From positions 60,964,979 to 61,028,978 of the forward strand of contig CM039463.1 of assembly GCA_022414725.1 (NCBI GenBank): a stretch of 64,000 nt of DNA, written 5' to 3'. Shown here piece after piece: positions 24,801-36,800 of the stretch. Within the stretch, counting starts at the first letter, position 1; each line of letters opens with the position of its first letter. The stretch is from Microglena sp. YARC. Its lineage: Eukaryota; Chlorophyta; Chlorophyceae; Chlamydomonadales; Chlamydomonadaceae. The notes beneath the pieces were generated by a model, which saw only the letters and a list, made by a program, of their open reading frames with translations, made no database searches and was not told the origin of the DNA. The position numbers and the translations under genes were made by a program.

Positions 24801-27800
24801 ACAGTGCGTCAGCGTTGCCATGCTGTGCACCTGGTCTGTGCATGATGTCAAAATCAAATGACTGCAGCATGCATGCCCATCGAGCGATGGCACCGGTGAC
24901 GTTGGCAGAGGAGAACATCCACAGCAGAGGCTGGTGATCAGTGACCAGTGTGAAATGTAGTCCGAAGACATATACTCGAAAGATCTTGCAAGCCCAGCAA
25001 GCAGCCAGCATTTCTCCTTTGAAGCTGCTGTACCCTGCTTCATGCTTGTTAAGGCTGCGGCTGGCACAGGCGACGAGGTATTCGTTACCTTCCGACTCGA
25101 GCTAGCCGAGCACTGCTCCTAATCCATGTTGGCTCCAGTCACAGTGGATGAGGGTGCGCGCGTTGATGACAAAGCGTCGCAAAACCTTGCCTGGTGTGCT
25201 GATATTCCTCCTAATGGCGTCCATGGCTGCTGTGTGCTCAGGTCCCCAAGTCCACTTGACATCGTTCTTGGTGAGGTCATTGAGGGGTCTGGCTATGGCT
25301 GAAAAGTTTTCACAAAAACAACCGTAGTAGCGCAGCTTACCCAGGATGGTCTTGAGGTCCTTGAGGTTGCTTGGGTAGGGCAGGTCCTTGATAGCTTGGA
25401 CTTTGGCTGCTTGCGGGGTGAGACCATGGTTGCTGACATCGAAGCCTAAGAAATCGACCGCGTCGAGTGCGAAGCAGGACTTGTCAGGGTGTATGCGGAG
25501 GCCAATGTCGATGAGACACTGTAGTACTGCTTCCACGTCCTTGATGTGATCAGCAAAGGTGGCGCTGTGGACCAGAATGTCATCAATGAAAACCTTGCTG
25601 AACTTGAGGAGACCACGTTTGCCCAACTCAGTTTCCATGACCTTCTGGAAGTAAGCTGGTGCTTGTTTCAGTCCGAAGGGCACACGCTTGAACCTGTAGA
25701 GCTGCTTGTCCCACCAAAAGGCTGAGAAATCTTGGCAGCCGGCAGACAAGTGGACTTGGTAGAAGCCCGAGCGCAGGTCTACTCGTGTAAACCACTTGGA
25801 GTCACCCAGGTCTTGGAATAATTCCTCTGCAATTGGGAAACCTGTGTGCATGTCTTTGGTCAGGAGGTTGATGGCCTTGTAGTTGTAGCACACTCTGTTT
25901 GCAGTGTACTGGCCATCAGGTCCTTTCTTCAAGGCGACGACAGGATTTGCTGCATGCTGAGCTGAAGGAGCTGGCTCTATGAAGCCTAGCAGGAGCAATT
26001 CAGCGCAGACTTTGTCTTGAGCAAGTTTTTCTATAGGTGGCTTGCGGTAGGGACTAGTGAATGCCTGCTTGTCGTTGTCCTTCTCTATGTGCATAGGGGG
26101 CACAATCCCTTTGTAGCCCTCTCTCAAATCCTCCATAGTCCGCGCTACTGCTGGGGTCATTCTGTTGAGCATGGCTGCCATCTCTTTGCGTTGCGCCTCA
26201 GTGCCATCTTGATGATGACCGATGAAGAGGTCACAGTCTGGATGTAGGGCCCCTCTATGTGCATTGGGTGTGACCGCTCCGTCTGGCATACTGTTGTTAA
26301 TCCCCCCCTCCTGCAGATAGTTGGGGTCCATATGACTGAGGCAGCTAGTAAGGCCTCCTTGTAGGCGGCCAGGCAGGAGTGAAGCTGGAGTGGGAGGGTC
26401 CAGGTGCACAGGGAAAGCGCAAGAAGTGGACGCTTGGTAAACTGCTGCTTGGCCTTCCAGGAACTCTTGACCTGGTCGCCAGTAGACATCATCCAGCTGC
26501 GTCGTGAAGAAGTCTTGGGGTTCTTCATAGTCGTCACCGGCTGGGGTGGATGAGGTAGGAGATGGAGTGCTGGCCATTGTGAGCAAGTAATCAGCAGGGG
26601 TGAGGTGGGGCAATGATGAGAGCGAGGAGCAGAGGTGGCTGCAGCGTCTCACTCGAAGTCATCCTCATTGTTGTAGATGGGTGACCTCCCAGCTTGAAGG
26701 TTGGACATACCCTAGTTCTCGGCGGCGGCCTAGCATGGAGGGAGCTGCTTGGTTCGAGATACTGGCCTGAATGGCAAGTCCACGGTCAAAGCGCGACCTG
26801 TGGCAGTATGCTCTGCGCTGGACAAGTGGAGGAAAGGGCGCAATGTGAGTTTCTCTTGCGAAATGTCAGGTAAGGCAGAAATGCCTGGCATGGCCATTAG
26901 TGGGGTACCGATGAGGGCATCGAAGATGGTGTTGTCAGGGGCAATGACAAAAGTTGATCTCGTTGGGGGTGCCGCTGCAAAAAATGACGGGCATTTGAAT
27001 CTCCTTTGTGAGGGAGCTTTTGATGTCATTGAACGCAATCGTCTTGTGGTGGCATGGGAGAGGATCGTATCCTAATGAGTCTGCCATAGATTGCGAGATG
27101 AAGTTGAGACCACTGCCGGTGTCGACGAGGACCATGAGGTTGACGCACTGCAGGAGGCCAGTTGCGGACGTAAACGAGAGGCCTGTCTGGTGGGACCGGT
27201 TGGCCAGGTACGGTACACCGTAGCTGGGCTCTGTTCCTTGCAGCAAGGTTGCTGTAGAAGGGCTCAGCTGGCCAGAAGCAGTGTAGTCGCGTACAAATGT
27301 GTCCACTGGGTTGTGTGTGACACAAGCTGCGCGCTGGGCTGTTTCAACCGCTGTTGCTCTGACCTGCAAGGCCCTGTTGAACTCGTGCAGGTTCTGCACT
27401 TCTCTGAACAGCAAATCAAGATCCCGTCGCAAGACTGTCATCTCATCCATGAGGAGGTCTTGTGATGCCCGATGCTGGGCTTGGGTGACGTGCTGTGATA
27501 CTCGAGCGCGTGGTAGGGGAATGGCAGCTGTTGACCCAGTTCCATCAGTGGAAGGATTGAATGTGGGCTTGTAGATTGCCTGTGAGCTAGCCTGTGTCTC
27601 TGCCTCTGGAGTCTGTCGGAAGCTGACTACTAGGGCTGCATTATACCAGTCAGGTTCTTGTAGATCAGATTGCGCAGCTTGTGGAGCCTCTAGTTGTAGT
27701 GGCTGGTTGCCGCGGCTGTGTTGATCATGGGGGTGTGGGGCATGTCGTCCGCCGGAGGGTTGCAAACGAAGTTCCTCACGAATGGCGAAGACGGTATCAT

Positions 27801-30800
27801 GCAACTGCTGGTTATGTTGTTGCTGCTGCAACTGCATCTGCCGATTGTGTTGTTGTTGTTGCAATTGCATGACGACGTCTGGTCGTTGGTGCTGCTGCAT
27901 GCTGTTGTTGTTAGTGCCTCTTGTCTGCCCTTGGTAGTTGCTTTGAGTGCCCTGGTTGTTTTCCTGGTAACCCGCTTGATATCCACCCTGGGTGCCTTGG
28001 TTGTTGCCTTGGTAGCCACCTTGATACCCGCCACCAGTTCCTCCCATGCTTCTCTGGTTGTTGTTCCCTGGGTTGCCTGCTGGAAAGGGTCGTGGGTTCT
28101 TCCCCTTGTACCTGAGGTTCTGAGGGGGTAGGGAGGATTGCTGTTGCACTGGAGTCTGTGGCTGTCTGTACTGCTGTGCAGGGGGGTTATGCATTTGTGT
28201 ATGCGGGCTGTGTTGTACAGCTCCCTGCACTGAGCGGAAGTAAGGCACTCCAGATTTGAGCTGGTCCAAAGGTGGTGGTGGGGCGAAGCCTTGCTGGATT
28301 GTTGAGGTGCGCCAGATGGCGTACCGTGCTGGGTTCTTTGGGCACCAGGATGGGTTGGGGGTCCCAAGGTTGTTCAGGTAGCAAGTGTCGGAACCGTGTC
28401 CAGTGATGTTGCATGTGGTGCAAACTGTGGAAGACTTGGGTTCACCGTTCTTGCCCTTGGGTGCACTGGGGTCCTGGGTGACGGGAAAAGCAGGCGTCTG
28501 GCGTGGCATGACAGTTGGCCTCTGTGTTTGGTGGTTTGGAGACACAGAGCAGCATGCCTTGTGCTGTCATATCGTCTCTCTTGGATGCTTCAGTTTGGGC
28601 AATGCCAGACAGCCTTTCCAGGGTGTGCTGATCTTGGTCAAGCTTGTAGAGCTTGGCGATTGCACAGCAACCGAGGGGGGTGACATCCTTGTAGCTGCCA
28701 AAGTTCTCCTTCAGGGTGGGGGCCATGCGATCAAGTAGTTTGGCCACCTTGGCCATGGCCTCCCGGTAATGGGGCTGTCCAGCCCGGATATCAAACTCCT
28801 CGTCCTTCTTTGTGAATTCTGACATCAAGATGCGAGGCATGGGGTATAGGAGGCCTGCATTGTCGTAGCAGTCAAACTTCTCATACTCCTCTTTGGCATC
28901 GAGAGGGGTGACCTTGAGTGCGAGTGCTAGTCCAGTTTTGACCAGGTCGTAGAAATGAAGGAGCTTCAGCTTCCAAGTGGCTGGGTTCATGATTGGTTGA
29001 CCATGCTCGTTGATTTGGAGGACTCCATTCAAGGAGCTTTGTGTCTGGAGAGCATTGCACTCCTGGATCCACGCGGCTCTGTTGTTTGTAAACAAGACGA
29101 ATGGTTGAGAGTTCTCATAGACCTGTACCATCATCTGTTCCCACAACTCCTCCACTGCAAGGTCTCTCTTGATGTTGAAAATGTAGCTCTTCATCATCAG
29201 AAGCCAGGCTTTGGTATGTGATACGCTGCCGCCGTGTAGCTGTGATCCTTCTGTTGGAAGTTGCCATGATAGGACGGAACCGACACCGATCATGAGTGCG
29301 ACGTGACGTTCGCTGTCATTGCTATCAGCGTCGCTCACATCCCCTTGAAAGTCTGGTGGAGGTGGGCCCTCATCTTCTTCAGGAGGTGGGGGTGGTTCAT
29401 CGTCAGAGTCTGGTGGGCTGGGGGGTTGGCCTCCCGGTTGATCAGGTGGTCCTCCAGTATCTGCCTCATCATCGGGGACACCGTCACTGTCAGAAGAACT
29501 GGCAGGATCACCCTGGATTACCCCCTGGTCCATGCGGTGACTGGCTGGGGTGGGATCCACTGTTGTCGGAGGAGCTGCTTGACCCGTTGCCGGAAGGTTG
29601 GCTTGCAGGAAGCTGGTTGGCTGGTGAGGGTTCTGGAAGCTGTCGGGGAGTGTGGGCAAGTCGTTTGCTGGGGCTTTCTACTTCCTCTTCTGAGCTGAAA
29701 AGGGTGTTCGTGGTCATGTGTGGAGGACCTGCTGCTTGTGTCGCAGTTGCGCCAGTGAAGGTCTCCCGAGGGGTTATAAATTCCTGCAGGGGGACTGTGC
29801 ACTGGCGGCTGGGACGGAGTGGCAGACGGTCGCTGGACTGGGGACAATGGTGGGTACGCATTGTCCTCAGCATCCTCACTCACGGCAACACGAGAAGGCG
29901 GGGTGTTCAGCAATGGCCGTTGTGAGCTTCCAAGGGCTAGGCGCATTCCACTCTGCCCGCTCCAAGGCTTGAGTGGTGTGGGTGATGGCTGAAGGGCTGA
30001 TGGAGGCCTTAGTGCCGGTAGAGTTACACAGAATTGTCTTTTGGAGGTGCCTGGTAGCTGCGCGATCTGGGCTGGGGGCTGGGGGCTGATAGTAGAAGGC
30101 TGGGGGTCGAGGGTTGAAGGCTGGAGGCTGATAGCGGAAGGCTGGGGGTCGAGGGTTGAAGGCTGGGGGCTGATAGCGGAAGGCTGGGGGACGAGAGGTG
30201 AAGGCTGGGGGCTGATAGGGTCAGCTGCTGTGGCTGAGGCTGGTAAGGTGGTGGCAAGTGCCATAGGAAGGGGGATGTCGATCTCCGATGACTCCCCCTC
30301 GTACCAGGGGTGGCTGCCCCCCAGTGGGAGGGGTGAGTTGGGGATCGTTAGGGGGATGGTTGGGGGAAGTATGTTGATGGGGTTATGCAGATGCAGTTGT
30401 GCTATTTGATTTGTGATGGAATGTTCAGAATAAGTGTTACTTATGTCTGAGAGGGCTTGTCGGGCGTCTGATTGAGCTTGTGCTTGATCAGCTGCGTCTG
30501 AGCGCGCTTCTGCTTCTGCAGCAGCTCTGACTTGTCCTCGTGTTCCTCGCATTGTGTGTTGTGTTAGTTGTTCAGGGGTGGGTTTGTTCCACGTGTTTAT
30601 CAAGGCTTGTGTCCTGACGTGTACCTGAAGGAATGTGTATGTTGGTAGAGCAGCCTTGCAGTGGTAACATACCTATCCTGGTACCCCTGCCACAGGGGGG
30701 GGGCTAGGTGGTTCGATTCCACCCGGTACATATATACCGCTGATGAGAGGAGAACATCAACTCAGTACATTTGAGTGCCTTCATGGTAGACAACCTTTTC

Positions 30801-33800
30801 GGCCCTGGCAGGGGTACCAAAGGTGTGGGGTCTCTGTATACCTAAGTCGGGATACCGGGGATTGGAGCTTGCAACGGAGGTTTCCGTGGGCCGGTAGCGG
30901 TAGAGACTTGGAAGACGCAGAGGGTTGATTACCCGAGGTTGTTCTGGACAAGAGTTTGATAGTTGAATGAGTTACAATTTGTTCTAGGAACAAAAGAAGA
31001 TAAAACTGCGGTTTCTAAGTGAACATACATAGCTTGCCGGAAACGGTCGGCAAGGTGGGATTGCAATGCACGACAGGGGTCAAGCGGTGCAAGAGCCTAA
31101 CATGATTATTCATGATGCGTGACAGTCGTATTGGATTGTCGTGACGGGTTGGTGTCACGACAAGGCCAACACTTACTGCAAGGGGTAGCAAGTAGCGCCT
31201 AGCAGTGACCTATCATGAAGTGATATCCCGACGCACCTGGACAAGAGTTTGATAGTTGAATGAGAGAGAATCGGTCGTCTCAATCGACTTATCAACTCTT
31301 CTGTCCTTTAGGGTATGATCGTAACTATGGTTTTGCATGTGCTGGCGAAAGGAGTTATGCTACGGCACTGCATTGTTATGTCTCGTGTTATCACAAGTGC
31401 CTGATAACAGTATCGTGTTATCACAAGCGTCAGCTAATTAATTACTTAATTAATTAATTGGTATGTGTAACCGAGAAACCCTAGGTAGCTGTGGGTAGCT
31501 GGCCACGGCTACGGCGGGTCGACTCTGCCAGATCTGGGCTACCTGGGCATGCGCTGGCGGGAGGAGTTATGCTACGGCACTGCATTGTTATGTCTCGTGT
31601 TAAGACAAGTGCCATATAACAGTCTCGTGTTATTACCAGCGTCAGCTAATTAATTACTTAATTAATTAATTGGTATGTGTAACCGAGTAATCCCAGGTAG
31701 CTGGCCACGGCTACGGCGGGTCGACTCAGCCAGATCTGGGCTACCTGGGCTCAGGTCTGGTCGAAGTCCGCTCTTGGTGTGTGTGTGTGTTGACAGGGTA
31801 TTTCCCCTGCTTTTAGTGTTACGTAGGTAAACACGCAATCGCGTGTGACAAACTGTTCCCTCTTGTGTCAATGCCCGACATGAACTGATCATCATTGTGG
31901 CAGAACTTGCATGAGAGAACAAAGAATTTATCACGCCAGCTTGCAAATGAATCACAAAGGGGACTTGACCCTCCTAGGGTGTCCTGTAATTGGTTGTAAG
32001 AACTTTGTGTTAACGAAAAACACTGTCCAACATTGGCCCTAAAATCTGGATAATAAGTCCCATTGATAGTGAACTGAGCACTTTCCATCCCAGTCGCTTT
32101 CCTGACGAACGTGTTACAGTTTTTGGTCACAGCATCCAATGCTCCAGTAGGTGATTGGTCTAAAAACAATCCCCAAGCTCGATTAACCGACTGGGACGAC
32201 ACACTAAATTTGGTGGACTGGCTATAACTTGATGCAGCTGATGAAAATGAAAAATAGTTCTTGAACATGATTTCATACACACCTCCATTTTGCAGAAAGG
32301 CATTGTGTGCGGCATCAAAGAGCCCATCATCTATTGAGATAGTATCCACACTGAATGAAATATCTGATAGAATAAATTGTCCTCCCCCAATTAGACAATT
32401 GGATCCATCTAGCTGTATCCTAAGGCGAACCTGCCCTAGGAGTTTTGTATCCAATATGCTGGGCTGAAAGCTATTGAGAGTCAGCCAATTACAAATGCAA
32501 TAATCTTTTGGAATACCAATGGGAATAGCTGAACCATCACCTCCTGATTGGATAATCTTACGTTTGTTGTGGCAATCTGCACCAAAGGATGTATCAGCAA
32601 TAATATTAAAAAGCTGATTATAATTGGAGAACCCTCCTATCACTTGCCCATTCACTTCCAAGTCGCACCTTTGTATGATTGATTCAATTTTCCTTGGCAT
32701 GCCCCCAGTATATGTGATTGCTTTGAAACTCATTATCAGGCTATCAGTATCTATCAAAGTGTTGGAAGGCATGTCGACTGTAATCACACCATTGTTGGTT
32801 GCCGAAGTACTATTAAGGGTGGACAACCGTTCAGTTGCTCTACTATAGTTAGAGATCCGTTTTGTAATGTACTGGAGGTTTTTTGGGTATGCAGACATTT
32901 AGTTTATATTTTGATAATAATCAAAGTTTATTTTTCAGATAATTATAGATATCTATATAATGATTTTTGGTTCTCCGTTTGTCAAGTAGTCTTTGTAATC
33001 CAGGCTCATTAGAACGTTCTTGGTATTCGGTTGCAATTGCAAGCACCTCCCTCTTAGATTGGCCACTTGAATCTGGTGATGCGTGCCTGAAGTCAAATCT
33101 ATCAAGTGACCGCCTCAAATCATACCGTTTTTTAGGTGCTGCATAATTGGCATTAGACGGAGATGGTCGAGAGGAAGGTGGTCTAGGTAAGTGGTCTATA
33201 TACGTCCTAGTTCCTTGAAACACATTTTGTGGTGCAGTGTTTTGTTGAGTCATGGCAGCCCTCGCAGATCTAGCAAGCTGTTCTACAGCAGATACCCCAT
33301 TTACAGCCTGAGCTATCATATTTTGATGGGGTTGTTTGGGGATCTCTATCACATATGCATAAGGGTTGAATCCCATCATTCGAGGGAGTGTCCTATCAGC
33401 AGGTAATTTAACATTAATTGTTGTTGCTCTTTGGTTGGTAGTATTCCCTCTTTGTTTGATTGTATTTGTTTTTGTTTTTGTTTTTGTTTTCCCCACATTT
33501 TTTCTGGACCTCATGGTTTAAATTATGTTATAATTAATGTACAACACCTCTCAGTATATATTTGCTCAGCCCAGAGACACCAAAAAGATCACCAACAGTT
33601 TTTCAGGAGACTATAACGCACTTATAAACAAGCCCCCTTATTTTCAGGGTCTTACAATGATCTTACAGACCAATTGAATGTACAAAACGCTTTTTGTTGC
33701 TATTGGTCCCGGAGTGAAGGTGAGTCGTCTTGAACTACCAACGCAGACTGGAGCCAATTGGGCCCTGGTTTGATTCACTTTGCAGACACAGGGTCGGAGA

Positions 33801-36800
33801 TTAATGGGAGCATATCTTTCTTGAGCGATGGGGGTAGTGAATCATTCAATTTCCTCTTCGAATTCATGACCAAAGCTAGGATTGACCAGACGGGATCATA
33901 CATTAACCTTTCTGACAAGTCATATAAAAATCAGATTGAATACCTCAACCCTGAGGAGTCATTGAAGGCGATCAAATCTTTGCAGCCGGCAAAATACACG
34001 TTCAAGGGAGATGCTAAAAATGCAGTGGAAATTGGGCTGTATGCCCAAGAAGTGATAGGCGTTTGTCCAGAAGCTGTGAGATTCCTAGACTCAGACAAAG
34101 AGAGATTGGGTCTCAATTACAACTCCCTTGTACCACATCTAATTGGTGCAATAAGGGCTTTATCAGTCGAGGTTGATGACCTAAAGAAACAATTGAAGAA
34201 TGAACGGTATAAGAATGACCCAGAATACCGTGCACAACGAAATGAACGTTCGCGGATTTATAAATGCAAAATTGAAGGAACGGAAGGCTATGTTGAAGGC
34301 AGAGTCTGTGTAAGTGAATTAAAAATAAAATTGAATCATACTTAAGAATCTTGAGCATATTATATACTACAAGTATAATAAGATGAGCGAATCTTGCATC
34401 AAAGTTCACACTTATTCTAGTGAAATCCACAAGACGAAAATGAAAGAAGACCCTGAATATCGTGCTTATGTAAATAATCTCGCCAGACTTGCAACTATAA
34501 AACGGTATCAAACAGACGAGGCATATCGTGAGAGGCAACAAGCATATACCAGGAACAGGTACCAAAATGATCCTGAATTTCGCGAAAAACGAAATGAACG
34601 TGCAAGACTATATCATGCAAAAAAAAGAGAAGAAAAAAAGGCGTTATTATTGGCAGAAACTGTCGGAGTATAGAGTTTCATTTAAAAATTGAAATGCACA
34701 TTATTTTTTTGAGTATTTTAAGTAAGACGCTTGAGAGATTGTTCATATATTAATATATAACAGAATTATAATGGCATCACAACAAACTTTGGCAAAATGG
34801 TACAAAAAGCATTTGGTAGCAGCAGGAGAAGCTCCACGCAGGATTACTAAAAAGTATGTGATCGAACAGGGTCACGAATCAGTAGAAGAGTTCTATAATG
34901 CTGTGGAATGGTACAAGAACTACATGGAAGAAGAAGCAAAAAAGGTTAGGAGGGAAAAAAAGGCAGAATATGATAAAGAACGCTACCAAAAAAAACGCTC
35001 CCAAAAGGTTAGTCGAATTCGAGCTTTTCAATCAGGCCAGCAACACTTTGTATGTGTATAGATGTATTTCTATCACAAACGCTTTTCGTCCTTTAAAGGA
35101 TTTCGGCCCAGACACATTGTTGGTTTTGGCCGAAATTAACCAAGACAAATATACCAAAAAAACTGAAGAGGGAGAGTATGTGTCTAATACTTTAGCTGGG
35201 AAAAACAAATTTTTCACAGGATATGCAGAACTACTGAACAGACTTGACATTGACGACCCAAGTATGGGAGCTTTGTTAACAAGACTCATATCACAATCCC
35301 TGGCAATAAAAATTACCTCCAACGAACCTGTGAATAATACAGTTGATAGGCCGTTCTTGTACAGGACTATCAGGGATAACATAAATACTGTTTATACAGA
35401 ATGTAAGTTCATACGATTTGAGTGGGACAATGAAGGAGATAGCTTACAAACAAGTATAAAAAGGACCAGGAATCGGAATTTACCCAACGGAGCATGTGCA
35501 ATTGAAGCGATTCTAAATGGTTTTCAGCCAGCATTCGACTCCTATAACAAGAAATTGAAGTATCATAAACATACAATCACATTTGAATCAATTTATTGGG
35601 ATATATTCGAAAAAGAATATGACGGAGTGTCTGACATTGACAGGACAGTCGAGGATTATTTGAAGTGGTTCAAGAAGAATGGTTTTGGAGCAGAAATATA
35701 CGACAACGAAAACAGGGTAGTATGTAAATGTGAGCCACCACCTGAGGAGCAAACAAAAACATACAGTATCCAGAAACTACGTGTCATATATTGGCATGAA
35801 CATGTGCAGAACATAGACGAAGTGATGTCTTTTGCCAAGACAACTAAGAAGGACATATACTCTCACCCATCATCCAACTTTGTAGTGCCAAAAGTCAAAA
35901 AGGTTACAGCAGACATGTATCACTTGGCAAACAAATACGAAGACATATTCCCAATTATTAAAGCTGGAATGGAAGCATCAAAAAAGGACATCAGAATCAT
36001 CTACAACGGAGATATGAAAGAAGTTCTGTTAAACTTAGTTCAAAAAGAAGGATGTGACCCCAAGCCGATCATGCAAACTGGACATATTATTTCACGGTTA
36101 GATTTGAACCACATCGTGACAAAGGACGGCAAACCTATAGCCATCTCAGTTGAGAATGCATCTCAAGTGCAAGGTTTTTCAAAGTGTCCAATTCTAGACA
36201 TAGACACGTTTGTAGACTACAAGAACCTGGAATCAGAAGTGAAGGGATCGTTTCTAAGTAATAAATTTAAATCCGAGATGAGCATTGAAGCCAGTGAGGC
36301 TTTCAAAACATGTTTAGATCGAGTACCAATGGGCAGGCTTGTTGACAAAGATCTGTCTACCACAGATCTTGACGAGATTACAGCGCTTGATATCAATAAG
36401 CATTACTTTACTTGCATATGGATGTTGGTTGATGGACCAGGGTTCCCAGTTATAAATTCATGGGATATATTCTACACATACATAGATGATAAACCACTAA
36501 ATGAAGCAAAAATCACGACTAAGAAACAAAAGGTTGTGGAATATGATGACCCGTTTCAAAACAACTTCACGCAAACAACACTTGATTCTCAGGGCGGAAT
36601 AGTTAAAAGGAAACCGTTCAACAAAGGATACCTGTATCTCATCAGAATAGATGAAGAACGCCCCATTTACAACCAGGATAAAATGCTCATTTATGGATAC
36701 GAAGTTGTGCAATTGAAATTCAAATGCACAATATTGGCATATCTGCGAGTTGAGTGGAAGAAGTGTAGGTACCTAGCAACTATATTAAAACAGTGTTTGG

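Larger units (their letters stand above)
18594..31850 (-). mobile_element. Ty3/Gypsy retrotransposon with DNA methyltransferase
   Basis: 13.26 kb, ends TGTCAC/GTGACA, 4-bp duplication AACT, ~1.05-kb direct repeats. Order on the minus strand: gag (30,552-27,200), zinc knuckle, protease, RT, RNase H, C5-DNA methyltransferase, integrase with PHD finger and Tudor-like segment, then a further ORF. RT before integrase marks Ty3/Gypsy. Insertion is in the viral capsid gene, in the same orientation. Frame changes between gag segments, inside protease, between RNase H and methyltransferase, and before integrase, plus a TAG after RT, mean either several frameshift or readthrough events or decay. Both LTRs are closely similar, so insertion was fairly recent. 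Confidence 0.93.

Noticed and set aside
30619..30735. Primer-binding site of the Gypsy element
   Set aside because: Complementary to a tRNA 3' half but lacking the TGG that pairs with CCA and too long; kept only as a tRNA-derived segment.
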